From contig NC_013037.1 in the NCBI RefSeq assembly GCF_000023125.1, positions 868,001 to 932,000 on the forward strand: DNA of 64,000 bases, read 5' to 3'. The notes beneath the pieces are model-generated. The model was given only the letters and a program-made list of their open reading frames with translations. It did no database searches and was not told where the DNA came from. Position 1 is the stretch's first letter; each line of letters begins with the position of its first letter. Of this stretch, positions 24,852 through 32,842 are shown one piece after another. Both the position numbers and the translations under genes were made by a program. This stretch comes from Dyadobacter fermentans DSM 18053. GTDB lineage: Bacteria; Bacteroidota; Bacteroidia; Cytophagales; Spirosomataceae.

Positions 24852-25591
24852 AAACCATGCTCATCACCGGCGCCAGCCGCGGAATAGGCGCTGCCATGGC
24901 CCGCCTCGCGGCCGAAAACGGCTTTGCAGTCATCGTCAATTACCTCCATCATGAATGCGCGGCAGCCCAGGTTGTGGCCGACATTGTTTCAAAAGGAGGC
25001 CAGGCGGCGGCGGTCCAGGCAGACATTTCGCGTGAAAACGATGTTCTGAGGCTGTTCGAAGAGGCGGACCGGCTGTTCGGCAACCTGCATGCGCTGGTGA
25101 ACAATGCAGGTATTTTGGAACCGCAGATGCGGCTGGAACAAATGGACGCGGCGAGGCTCAACCGCATTTTCGCAGCCAATGTCACCGGGCAGTTCCTTTG
25201 CGCCCGCGAGGCGATCAAACGCATGTCGGTGAAGCATGGAGGACAGGGCGGAACGATCGTCAACGTATCGTCCATCGCCGCCCGCACCGGCGCTCCCGGC
25301 GAGTACATCGACTATGCGGCGTCCAAAGGTGCCCTGGACACCTTCACGCTGGGGCTTTCCAGGGAAGTGGCCGAAGAGGGTATCCGGGTGAATGCGGTCA
25401 GGCCGGCGTTTATTTACACCGATATCCATGCATCCGGCGGCGAGCCGGGCCGTGTGGACCGGATCAAGGACTCCATTCCGTTGAAACGCGGCGGTTTGGC
25501 CGCCGAAGTGGCCGAGGCGATCCTGTGGCTGTCAACGGAAAAATCGTCCTATTCGACGGGCATTTTTATTGATGTGACGGGCGGGAAGTAG
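24848..25591 (+). CDS. Short-chain dehydrogenase/reductase (classical SDR)
   Basis: 247 residues. Cofactor motif TGASRGIGAAMA near 6-17, NNAG in ALVNNAGILE, catalytic Ser in VNVSSIAAR and Tyr-x3-Lys in YIDYAASKGA. The C-terminus GIFIDVTGGK is typical. Translation is coupled to the preceding PanE-like gene by an ATGA overlap. Together they may reduce related keto compounds; the substrate is unknown. Start codon choice is supported by the overlap. Confidence 0.92.
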   Translation: MKTMLITGASRGIGAAMARLAAENGFAVIVNYLHHECAAAQVVADIVSKGGQAAAVQADISRENDVLRLFEEADRLFGNLHALVNNAGILEPQMRLEQMDAARLNRIFAANVTGQFLCAREAIKRMSVKHGGQGGTIVNVSSIAARTGAPGEYIDYAASKGALDTFTLGLSREVAEEGIRVNAVRPAFIYTDIHASGGEPGRVDRIKDSIPLKRGGLAAEVAEAILWLSTEKSSYSTGIFIDVTGGK

Positions 25592-25598
25592 CTCGCAT

Positions 25599-26360
25599 TC
25601 AGGAGATATCGTAATCCTCCATCAGGAATTTTTGCAGACTTCTCAGGTTATCGAGCGCCGCGCCCACGGTATTATTGAAGTAAACATACACCGTTTTACC
25701 ATCACCCAGCCATTCGGCAATGTACCCGGCAAATTCGTAGAGCAGGCCCTGGTCGTAGCTGCCCCGGTAATCGCCCCCGGGACCGTGGAAGCGCAGGTAC
25801 ACGTGACTTGCGTCCAGTTGCGCGTGCGGCGATATGCTGCCCGCTTTGTCGTGGTACACCAGCGCTGCATCATACTCGTTGAGCAACTCATAAAGAGGAT
25901 CTTTGTACCAATCGGGACTTCTGAGCTCCACCGCTATCGGCCATCCGCTTGCATTAGCCTCCCGGATTGACGCCAGCAACGAATCCAGTTTGTTGAACAA
26001 TGCAGGTTTTACCGAGGCCGGCAGCTGTACGAGGACGCATCCCTGGCGGCTGCCGGCCCCTTCGATCACATTAAAAAATTGCCGGATGTCGGTGCTATCG
26101 AATTCCAGCGCTTTGTTATGCGTGATTTGCTTCCACAATTTGAAAGTAAACCGAAAACTGTCCGGAACGGATTCACTCCACTGGGCGACCGTCGACGTCC
26201 GGGGCAGCTTGTAGAAAATAGAATTCACTTCAATTGAATTAAAAAGCGCCCCGCAAACCTGCATGCGGCTCAATCCTTCAAATTCAGGCGGGTACTCCTG
26301 GCGGTTCTTATAGGGCAGAACCAAGCCGCTGGTTCCCATAAATAGTCGTTTTGCTTCCAT
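25599..26360 (-). CDS. DUF72 domain protein (YecE family)
   Basis: 253 residues from the ATG at 26360 (MEAKRLFMGTSG); an in-frame GTG at 26402 adds 14 residues without conservation. TIM-barrel-like DUF72 features: LFMGTSGLVLPYKNRQEYPPEF, FNSIEVNSIFYKLPRTSTVAQW, FRFTFKLWKQITH, ELRSPDWY and HVYLRFHGPGGDYRGSYD. Members are widespread and cytosolic; biochemical role is not established. It is convergent with the SDR gene with a 7-base gap. Confidence 0.88.
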   Translation of the reverse strand: MEAKRLFMGTSGLVLPYKNRQEYPPEFEGLSRMQVCGALFNSIEVNSIFYKLPRTSTVAQWSESVPDSFRFTFKLWKQITHNKALEFDSTDIRQFFNVIEGAGSRQGCVLVQLPASVKPALFNKLDSLLASIREANASGWPIAVELRSPDWYKDPLYELLNEYDAALVYHDKAGSISPHAQLDASHVYLRFHGPGGDYRGSYDQGLLYEFAGYIAEWLGDGKTVYVYFNNTVGAALDNLRSLQKFLMEDYDIS

Positions 26361-26527
26361 ACTGGCGGTTTTGTGTTGCTCATTGGTCAAATTCCGTTCC
26401 ACAGCCGCCGGCCGTTTCCATCCGCTGCTTGCCGTTATCAGAATTTTTTTCCAGGTTCATGTCTTATTCTGCCAAAACCGATTGTCATGTTCGTGAAAAT
26501 GATTTTGAAACTAAAAATTTTGAAAAA

Positions 26528-27097
26528 ATGGGAACGTTGAGCACATTCAATTTTTTGACTTTGAACGGATTTTACAAGGATGCGGCGAACGACGTCAGCT
26601 GGCACCGGCATGGCGGGGAGGAAAGTGGTTTCGCGTCCGACCAGATGGAAGGGCGTAAGTCGATACTCGTTTTTGGTCGCGTTACTTATGAGCAAATGGC
26701 CAGTTGGTGGTCGTCACCTGCGGCATTGGAAGCCATGCCCGACGTCACAAAAGGCATGAACGAATCCTCGAAAATCGTTTTCTCGACCACATTGGAATCG
26801 GCCGACTGGGAAAATACAACCCTCATTAAAGGCGACTTAATTGAGGAAATCAAAAATCTGAAAGCCGACCCGGACGTACAAATGACTATATTAGGCAGCG
26901 GCAGCCTCGTTGCGCAACTCGCCGAAGCAGGGCTGATCGATCATTACGGGATCATGATCGACCCCGTGGCGCTGGGCGATGGCAAGCCGCTGTTTTCCGG
27001 CATGAAAACCACGCTGGACCTGCAACTGGTGGATACCCGCACCTTCAAGAGCGGCGTGGTGCTGCTCAATTATGTACCCCTGAATGTTCATGCTTAA
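26528..27097 (+). CDS. Dihydrofolate reductase-like protein (RibD C-terminal domain family)
   Basis: 189 residues from the ATG at 26528 (MGTLSTFNFLTLNGFYKD), the normal N-terminus for YwjB/YyaP-like reductases. Further landmarks are GRKSILVFGRVTYEQMASWW, MNESSKIVFSTTL and DVQMTILGSGSLVAQLAEAGLIDHYGI. It probably binds NADPH, but the true substrate is unknown. It sits directly upstream of a DGPF protein and an ECF42-type sigma factor. Reductases of this family are frequently found with DGPF genes, so they may be functionally linked (inference). Confidence 0.86.
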   Translation: MGTLSTFNFLTLNGFYKDAANDVSWHRHGGEESGFASDQMEGRKSILVFGRVTYEQMASWWSSPAALEAMPDVTKGMNESSKIVFSTTLESADWENTTLIKGDLIEEIKNLKADPDVQMTILGSGSLVAQLAEAGLIDHYGIMIDPVALGDGKPLFSGMKTTLDLQLVDTRTFKSGVVLLNYVPLNVHA

Positions 27098-27107
27098 CGG
27101 CTTTGAA

Positions 27108-27464
27108 ATGGAAGAATATATCGTTTTCATGCGCCTCGACCTGCTTACCAAAGACGCCCAGCCGTCGCCCGAGCAAATGCAGGTGTATATGAAGCAGTAC
27201 CAGGACTGGGTAGGAGGGATTGCTGCGCAGAATAAGTTTGCGGGAGGCAAGGGGCTTGCTACGGAGGGCCGGGTAGTGACGTTCAACGACGTGGTGACCG
27301 ACGGGCCTTTTGTGGAGATCAAGGAATCCATTGCAGGTTTTATCATCATCAAAGCTGCGAGCCTGGATGAAGCTACCGAGCTCGCACGGGGCTGTCCGAT
27401 ATTGAAAGGAGAGGGCAACAGCGTGGAGGTGAGGAAAATCAGCGCGGTGCATCCGGTAGGTTAG
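27108..27464 (+). CDS. YciI/DGPF-domain protein
   Basis: 118 residues from the ATG at 27108 (MEEYIVFMRLD); ATG codons at 27084 and 27090 would overlap the upstream gene. It contains the diagnostic VVTDGPFVEIKE motif and the dimeric ferredoxin-like alpha/beta pattern (YIVFMRL, GFIIIKAASLDEATELARGCP). DGPF proteins are the conserved genomic companions of ECF42 sigma factors and are usually their targets. The sigma gene starts 7 bases downstream. Whether the protein is an enzyme is unknown. Confidence 0.88.
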   Translation: MEEYIVFMRLDLLTKDAQPSPEQMQVYMKQYQDWVGGIAAQNKFAGGKGLATEGRVVTFNDVVTDGPFVEIKESIAGFIIIKAASLDEATELARGCPILKGEGNSVEVRKISAVHPVG

Positions 27465-27471
27465 CTTCCTC

Positions 27472-28692
27472 ATGAACGACCTTATTCCGCACCTGTTCCG
27501 GACCGAATACCGCAAAATCGTATCGGTGTTGTGCCGCCGCTTCGGTTTCCAGGAGATCGAAGTGGCGGAGGACATTGCCAGCGATACTTTTCTGACAGCC
27601 TCGCAATCGTGGGGCATCGAGGGCGTTCCGCCCAATCCGGTGGGCTGGCTTTACCAGGTGGCGAAGAACAAGGCCAAAAACCACCTGCGCCGGAACACGA
27701 TCTGGCAGGAAAAGATAGCGCCTGATATTCAGGATCATGCGCCCTTTTCGGGTGGTGCCGATATTGACCTTTCCGCTCAAAACATCATGGATAGTCAGCT
27801 GCAAATGATGTTTGCGATTTGCCACCCGGCTATTTCGGCCGAATCCCAGATCGCACTTTCACTCCGGATCCTGTGCGGCTTCGGGATCGACGAGATCGCC
27901 GACGCATTTCACACCAGCAAGGATACGATCAACAAACGGCTGCTACGCGCGAAGGAAAAATTGCGCGAGGCCGGCATCGGGATCGAAATGCCTGAGGCGG
28001 CGCAGGTGGAAGTAAGGCTGGAACCGGTACTGGCCACGATTTACCTGCTTTTTAACGAGGGATACTATTCGATGAGTAAAAATAAAGCATTGCGCCGCGA
28101 CCTATGTCTGGAAGCGATGCGCCTCTGCACCATGTTGGTCGAAAATCCGCAAACCAATGAGCCACAGGTAAATGCCCTGCTTTCGTTAATGTGCTTTCAC
28201 GCATCCCGCTTCGACGCCCGGCTGGATGATCATGGCGAGCTGGTGGTCATTGAAGCACAAAACACAGACCTCTGGAACACCGACCTGATCAGCAAAGGAG
28301 GCTATTTTCTCCGCAACTCGGCGCGGGGCCAGGCGCTATCCCGCTACCACTTGGAAGCGGCGATTGCCTACTGGCATACCGTTCAGGAAGACACCGCTGA
28401 CAAGTGGGAGAATATCTTACAGTGTTATAATCAGCTTTTGCAGCTGCATTACACGCCCACAGCGGCCCTGAACCGCACTTATGCATTCTCCAAAGTACAC
28501 GGCAAACCATCCGCTATCCGCGAGGCCGAAAAGCTGGATTTAAAAAATAACCACTTCTACGAGCTCCTCCTGGGCGAGCTGTACACCGGCATTGATACGC
28601 CAAAAGCGCAAGCGCATTTCCATAACGCGCTTGCGCTGGCGAAAAGCGAAGTGGAAAAGCAGGCGATCAGGAAGAAAATGGTGCCGGGGTAG
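27472..28692 (+). CDS. ECF42-type sigma factor with C-terminal TPR-like extension
   Basis: 406 residues, about twice a standard ECF sigma factor. Sigma regions lie at about 1-170 (EIEVAEDIASDTFLTASQSW, GWLYQVAKNKAKNHLRRN, GFGIDEIADAFHTSKDTINKRLLRAKEKL). The remaining ~230 residues (YLLFNEGYYSMSKNKALRRDLCLEAMRL ... LELLLGELYTGIDTP) form the helical DUF6596/TPR-like domain of ECF42. In this group the C-terminal domain, not a membrane anti-sigma, is thought to control activity, which fits the lack of an anti-sigma gene here. Likely targets are the upstream DGPF and reductase genes. Confidence 0.9.
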   Translation: MNDLIPHLFRTEYRKIVSVLCRRFGFQEIEVAEDIASDTFLTASQSWGIEGVPPNPVGWLYQVAKNKAKNHLRRNTIWQEKIAPDIQDHAPFSGGADIDLSAQNIMDSQLQMMFAICHPAISAESQIALSLRILCGFGIDEIADAFHTSKDTINKRLLRAKEKLREAGIGIEMPEAAQVEVRLEPVLATIYLLFNEGYYSMSKNKALRRDLCLEAMRLCTMLVENPQTNEPQVNALLSLMCFHASRFDARLDDHGELVVIEAQNTDLWNTDLISKGGYFLRNSARGQALSRYHLEAAIAYWHTVQEDTADKWENILQCYNQLLQLHYTPTAALNRTYAFSKVHGKPSAIREAEKLDLKNNHFYELLLGELYTGIDTPKAQAHFHNALALAKSEVEKQAIRKKMVPG

Positions 28693-28891
28693 GAGATGTG
28701 GGTATTCTCCGCTCAAACAAGATCTGAACAGGACAAGCGGCCGGATGAAACGGCCTGTATCGCGGATGAACGTGCGGCGTGAAGGCCAATGGACATGTAC
28801 TTTTGTGACGTAAAACTGGAACACCGCGCAGGTGAGATGCGCGCGTGAAAGGCAGTACCAATGCCTTTTTTGTAATTCGTTGTGGTCGGCA

Positions 28892-29911
28892 ATGGGCATA
28901 TCAACATTCATAACTAAATATCAGCTGAAAACGGGCGTGCTGCTGGCGGCTGTGCTGCCCGGTGTTTTCGTGTTTTCGGTGTCCACGGGCAGGGAGGCAT
29001 TGCTGCGTTTCGTGTTTTCATTTTGCTGCATCCTTGCTTTCTGGGTCATCAATTTCGGGTTGGTGGATTTCTCGTCACTTTGGACCAGCAGGAAGAGGCC
29101 CGGTCAACTGCTTTGGCGGGTTCTGCTTTCCACTTTGCTGGCGATCATCGTTTTTGTCGGCATTGGCCTCGCTGATGAGTCCGCATTGCTGCTTTCGCAG
29201 GTAAAGGGCGAGCTGATGCATTCTCCCAAAGCCTGGTTTTACCTGCTGTTGCGGATCAGCCTGCTCAATGGTCTGACGATTCTGATCAAATATTTTTATG
29301 ACTTATCCGCTAAAAGCCGCCGCGTGGAATTGGAGCTCGAAACGCTTAAGCGCGAAAACCTGATCGCGCTGCATGAGTCGTTGAAACAGCAGCTTAACCC
29401 GCATTTTCTTTTCAATTCGCTCACTACGCTTAAATCGCTCGTGAAGCAGGATCAGACACAATCGCTGAAATTCATTGATGAACTTGCGTCGATTTACCGG
29501 TATATGCTCGTTTATAACGGGAGGGACGAGGTGACCCTGCATGATGAAATCCGGTTTCTTGAATCGTACGTCGGCCTGCTGCAAATCCGCTACGGCGATG
29601 CATTTGCAGTCCATATCCAGATTCCACCGTCGATCCTCGGCGCCACGCTCCCGCCCAATACGCTGCAAATTCTGATCGAAAATGTCGTCAAGCATAATGT
29701 ATTTTCCCAAAAAAGGCCACTGATGGTGCGCATTTATGAAGAAGGTGGATTTCTGACCGTTGAGAACAACCTGCAATTCAAAAACGCGGAGGAAACATCG
29801 GGCGTGGGCCTGAGCAATATCAATGACCGGTTTCTGATTTTAAAAGGCAAGCGCATCCTTATCGGGAAAGATGAGAATTCGTTCAAAGTTTCGTTACCAA
29901 TCGCCGATTGA
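28892..29911 (+). CDS. LytS/YehU-type sensor histidine kinase
   Basis: 339 residues from the ATG at 28892. Four predicted membrane helices (about 13-32, 38-60, 75-95, 115-135), then a coiled segment (VELELETLKREN) and the His_kinase motif QLNPHFLFNSLTTLKSL with His171. HATPase features: PNTLQILIENVVKHN and SGVGLSNINDRF. The partner response regulator begins 2 bases after the stop. The signal is unknown; a dihaem cytochrome lipoprotein gene lies downstream of the pair. Confidence 0.88.
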   Translation: MGISTFITKYQLKTGVLLAAVLPGVFVFSVSTGREALLRFVFSFCCILAFWVINFGLVDFSSLWTSRKRPGQLLWRVLLSTLLAIIVFVGIGLADESALLLSQVKGELMHSPKAWFYLLLRISLLNGLTILIKYFYDLSAKSRRVELELETLKRENLIALHESLKQQLNPHFLFNSLTTLKSLVKQDQTQSLKFIDELASIYRYMLVYNGRDEVTLHDEIRFLESYVGLLQIRYGDAFAVHIQIPPSILGATLPPNTLQILIENVVKHNVFSQKRPLMVRIYEEGGFLTVENNLQFKNAEETSGVGLSNINDRFLILKGKRILIGKDENSFKVSLPIAD

Positions 29912-29913
29912 CT

Positions 29914-30684
29914 ATGACCATTGTGATCATCGAAGACGAGGTGCATACCGCGTGGGATATTGAGAATTGTATCAAAATTTTTCGCCCTGACTATCAGGTT
30001 CTCGCCGTGCTGGACAGCATTGAAAGCAGTATAGAATGGTTCCACGGTAACCCGCATCCCGACCTGGTGATTTCGGATATTCAGCTTGGCGATGGGCTCG
30101 CGTTCGGTATATTTCAAAAAGTGGAGCTGACATGCCCGGTCATTTTCTGTACCGCTTATGACGAGTATGCCATTCAGGCTTTTCAAAGCAATGGCATCGA
30201 TTATATCCTGAAACCGATTAACGAAACCTTGTTTGAGGCCAGCCTGCAAAAGCTGGAATCGATCGCGAAGCGATTTGCACCAAAATACAACAGGGAAATG
30301 CTGGAAATGCTGCTGACAAGTTTTCAATCCGAAGTCCGCAAGTATAAAACCAGCTTCCTGATCCATTTCCGAAACCAGCTTGTACCCATTGCCACCGACA
30401 GTATTCTGCTGTTCAAGGTCGATCACGACACCACCGGGATTTTCCTTCGGGACGGCCGCAAGTTTCAGCTTTCAAAGCCGCTCGACGCCATTGAGTCGCA
30501 GGTCGATCCCTGGCGGTTTTACCGCGCCAACAGGCAAACGCTGCTGGCATTTGAGGCCATCCAGCGCATTGAGCATTACGACGACCGCAAATTGCTGGTA
30601 AGGCTTGACGGCGTTGCCAGCGAGCCGGTAATTGTCAGCAAGGCCAAATCCGCATCCTTCCTCGCCTGGGTCGAAAACCGGTAA
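29914..30684 (+). CDS. LytTR-family response regulator
   Basis: 256 residues from the ATG at 29914. Receiver domain with IIEDE, phospho-acceptor Asp55 (LVISDIQLGDG) and Lys in YILKPIN. The LytTR domain is at about 150-250 (FRNQLVPIATDSILLFKVDHDTTGIFLRDG, WRFYRANRQTLLAFEAIQRI). Immediately downstream of its kinase. The domain diverges more from the consensus than the other two LytTR proteins in the window (a shorter YVRLHT-like segment). Confidence 0.9.
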   Translation: MTIVIIEDEVHTAWDIENCIKIFRPDYQVLAVLDSIESSIEWFHGNPHPDLVISDIQLGDGLAFGIFQKVELTCPVIFCTAYDEYAIQAFQSNGIDYILKPINETLFEASLQKLESIAKRFAPKYNREMLEMLLTSFQSEVRKYKTSFLIHFRNQLVPIATDSILLFKVDHDTTGIFLRDGRKFQLSKPLDAIESQVDPWRFYRANRQTLLAFEAIQRIEHYDDRKLLVRLDGVASEPVIVSKAKSASFLAWVENR

Positions 30685-30895
30685 ACCGCTCACCGTTCAC
30701 TGCCCAAATCCCGCACGCTCACAACGAGGCCGGGCATAGCGCAAATGGTGGCCAATATGCTCGCAGACCATCCCATGCATAGGAGAACCAGGCTGGGCGA
30801 ATGGCCCGATGAGGCAGCCAATCGCGGCCGCGAAATGACGCTGCCCTGGTGTTGTGAACGGTAGTTTTGTGGTTCACTCACAATGAGATAGCCAC

Positions 30896-31786
30896 ATGGA
30901 TTTGAAAATGGGTACAATTCTCGCGGCGGTTACCGTGCTGGCCGTGGGATGCAAGATTCAGTACAAAACGGAGCAGATCAGCTACAAGGCGGCATCTGCG
31001 AATGTCAGCGAAGGAAAACGAATGACGATGCTCGCGTGCGGCTCGTGCCATTACAATTTCGAGACGAAAGATTTCAGCGGCAAAAAGCTTGAAGATTCTC
31101 CGAAATTTCTGGGGAAGATCTACGCGGCCAACATTACGCAGCACCCCGAGCACGGCGCAGGCAAGTACACGCCGGGAGAACTGGCATACCTGCTGCGGAC
31201 GGGCATCGGCAGGACCGGGCGGCTGATGCCCTACATGCACCGGCCCAACATGGCCGATGAAGATCTGGATGCGATCATCGCCTATTTGAAATCGGACGAT
31301 CGTGCGGTTAAGCCTTCGGAACGGAACCCGGGCGAAACGAAATACTCACCCATCGGCCGTTTGGGTTTGAGCTTCACCAAAGCAGGAAAGTACCAGGAGG
31401 CCCGCATTCAAAAGCCTGTGGAAGACCCGGTGCGGCTCGGGAAGTATCTGGTCGACAATCTGGCGTGTTTTCATTGTCATTCCAAAAGCTTCGCGTCGCT
31501 GGATGTGCACGAACCGGAACGATCGAAGGGATTTATGGGCGGCGGTAACAAGCTGCGCGATGCGGCGGGAAAGAAGATCAAAGCCCCAAACCTTACCCCA
31601 CACGCCACCGGCATCCTGAACTGGACGGAATCCGAGTTCAGGCGCGCGGTGACGGAGGGGGTGTCGAAGGACAATTCGGTGGTCAGCTACCCGATGCCGC
31701 TGTTCGCCGAGCTAACGCAAGCGGAAACCTCGGCCATTTTCGCATACCTGAAAACACTCCCGCCCATCGACAACGCCGTAAAATAA
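30896..31786 (+). CDS. Dihaem c-type cytochrome lipoprotein
   Basis: 296 residues. Lipobox LAVGC (Cys19) predicts a lipid anchor. Two haem-binding motifs, CGSCH (Cys48-His52) and CFHCH (Cys191-His195), each start a cytochrome-c domain. The pattern parallels the first cytochrome (FRRAVTEGV/FRAVTTGV, EDLDAIIAYLKS), so the two are paralogues with different membrane attachment. Likely carries electrons at the periplasmic membrane face. It has no enzyme gene directly beside it; the next genes are convergent. Confidence 0.87.
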   Translation: MDLKMGTILAAVTVLAVGCKIQYKTEQISYKAASANVSEGKRMTMLACGSCHYNFETKDFSGKKLEDSPKFLGKIYAANITQHPEHGAGKYTPGELAYLLRTGIGRTGRLMPYMHRPNMADEDLDAIIAYLKSDDRAVKPSERNPGETKYSPIGRLGLSFTKAGKYQEARIQKPVEDPVRLGKYLVDNLACFHCHSKSFASLDVHEPERSKGFMGGGNKLRDAAGKKIKAPNLTPHATGILNWTESEFRRAVTEGVSKDNSVVSYPMPLFAELTQAETSAIFAYLKTLPPIDNAVK

Positions 31787-31802
31787 TGGCCCAATGGACG
31801 TC

Positions 31803-32804
31803 TTACCGGCCGCTCAGTCTCCGGATTTCGACTCCGTCGCTCCATTTGCCCATGAATGTCTGCTCGCGCGCGTCCGTGAAGGCGGTGGGGCAGCCTTTGT
31901 TGTTCCGGCTGCAATCGATCAGCGCGTCGGCCAGGCGCCAGTAACAGTAATAGTCGGTGGCGTCTACTTTTGTGGAAGCGGCCAGTTTGCCGTCTTTGCT
32001 GTCGAAATCCGGGTCGATACACGTTGGTTCGTTGTGCCCTGCGGTGATGGAATCGGCTCCGTAGCCGTCGGGGTAATGCATGAGCATAGCCTTGCTTGTA
32101 AGCGGTATGGCTTTTGATTCGGCATATACCTTTTTCATGAACACGCTGTCGACGACGGTATCTTCCTTTTCAATGATCATCAGCATTTTCAGGGATTCGG
32201 GCAGGGCGGCATACGATTTCTCCTGGCCCGACACGGCGGGACCCACGCCCGCGGCGGCCAGGAAAATGCCCTTGGGAGCAGGAATGCGCAGTTTGGCCGC
32301 ATTAAGCGCCAGGTTCGCCGTCACCGCGCCGCCATAGGAATGCCCGATAATCACCAGCTTGTCGGTCTCCGGCCGGATGTCCAGCACGCCGCTTTGGAAC
32401 AGCTCCAATGCGCGCCTGATACCGGCGGCCGCGTTGGGTGTGAATTCAGCCGGTTTGGTACGTGCCCCTTCCTGATAGCGCGGGTAGATCACGATATTAC
32501 CCTGCCGTACCAAATGCTTGATCCAGGCGCCGTAGTTGGCCGGGTTCCAGCCTCCATAGCCGTGGTTGAACACCACCACCGGCGCAGAAGCAGGTGCGGG
32601 TGACGCCGGCAGGTAGAGCCAATAGCCTGTGGGGCCGTCGTCGTAGTTTTTTCGGATCACTTCGGCATGCCGGTAGTCGCTGCTCCCATAGCCGGTTGCA
32701 GCCTGGCCAGGCGCCTGGGCTTTGCCGGGGTCCAGGGTGGTATCGCGACAATGTATGGTGATCAGGGCAATCAGTAGCAAGAGCATGGTTTGTATGTTTT
32801 TCAT
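31803..32804 (-). CDS. Alpha/beta hydrolase lipoprotein
   Basis: 333 residues. Lipobox ITIHC (Cys19). The hydrolase core has VVVFNHGYGGW (oxyanion loop near 80), nucleophile motif IIGHSYGGAV (Ser156) and a late DSITAGHNEPTCIDPDFD that probably supplies the His. The pattern resembles dienelactone hydrolase/chlorophyllase-like exported esterases. It is the last gene of a minus-strand operon after the PQQ-like propeller (38-base gap). Substrate unknown. Confidence 0.82.
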   Translation of the reverse strand: MKNIQTMLLLLIALITIHCRDTTLDPGKAQAPGQAATGYGSSDYRHAEVIRKNYDDGPTGYWLYLPASPAPASAPVVVFNHGYGGWNPANYGAWIKHLVRQGNIVIYPRYQEGARTKPAEFTPNAAAGIRRALELFQSGVLDIRPETDKLVIIGHSYGGAVTANLALNAAKLRIPAPKGIFLAAAGVGPAVSGQEKSYAALPESLKMLMIIEKEDTVVDSVFMKKVYAESKAIPLTSKAMLMHYPDGYGADSITAGHNEPTCIDPDFDSKDGKLAASTKVDATDYYCYWRLADALIDCSRNNKGCPTAFTDAREQTFMGKWSDGVEIRRLSGR

Positions 32805-32842
32805 ATCATTTTATTTTTCTGACTTTAAACTCGTTGTGTCAA

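Noticed and set aside
26351..26527. N-terminal extension of the RibD/DHFR-like protein
   Set aside because: The in-frame upstream region has unlike composition, overlaps the divergent DUF72 start and adds nothing to the family's normal N-terminus at 26528.
30692..30862. Mobile-element-like 9-bp inverted repeats (ACCGTTCAC / GTGAACGGT) around 150 bases, and a short open frame on the minus strand between them
   Set aside because: Nine bases is short enough for chance, no target duplication is seen, and the open frame has no recognisable family or start signal.
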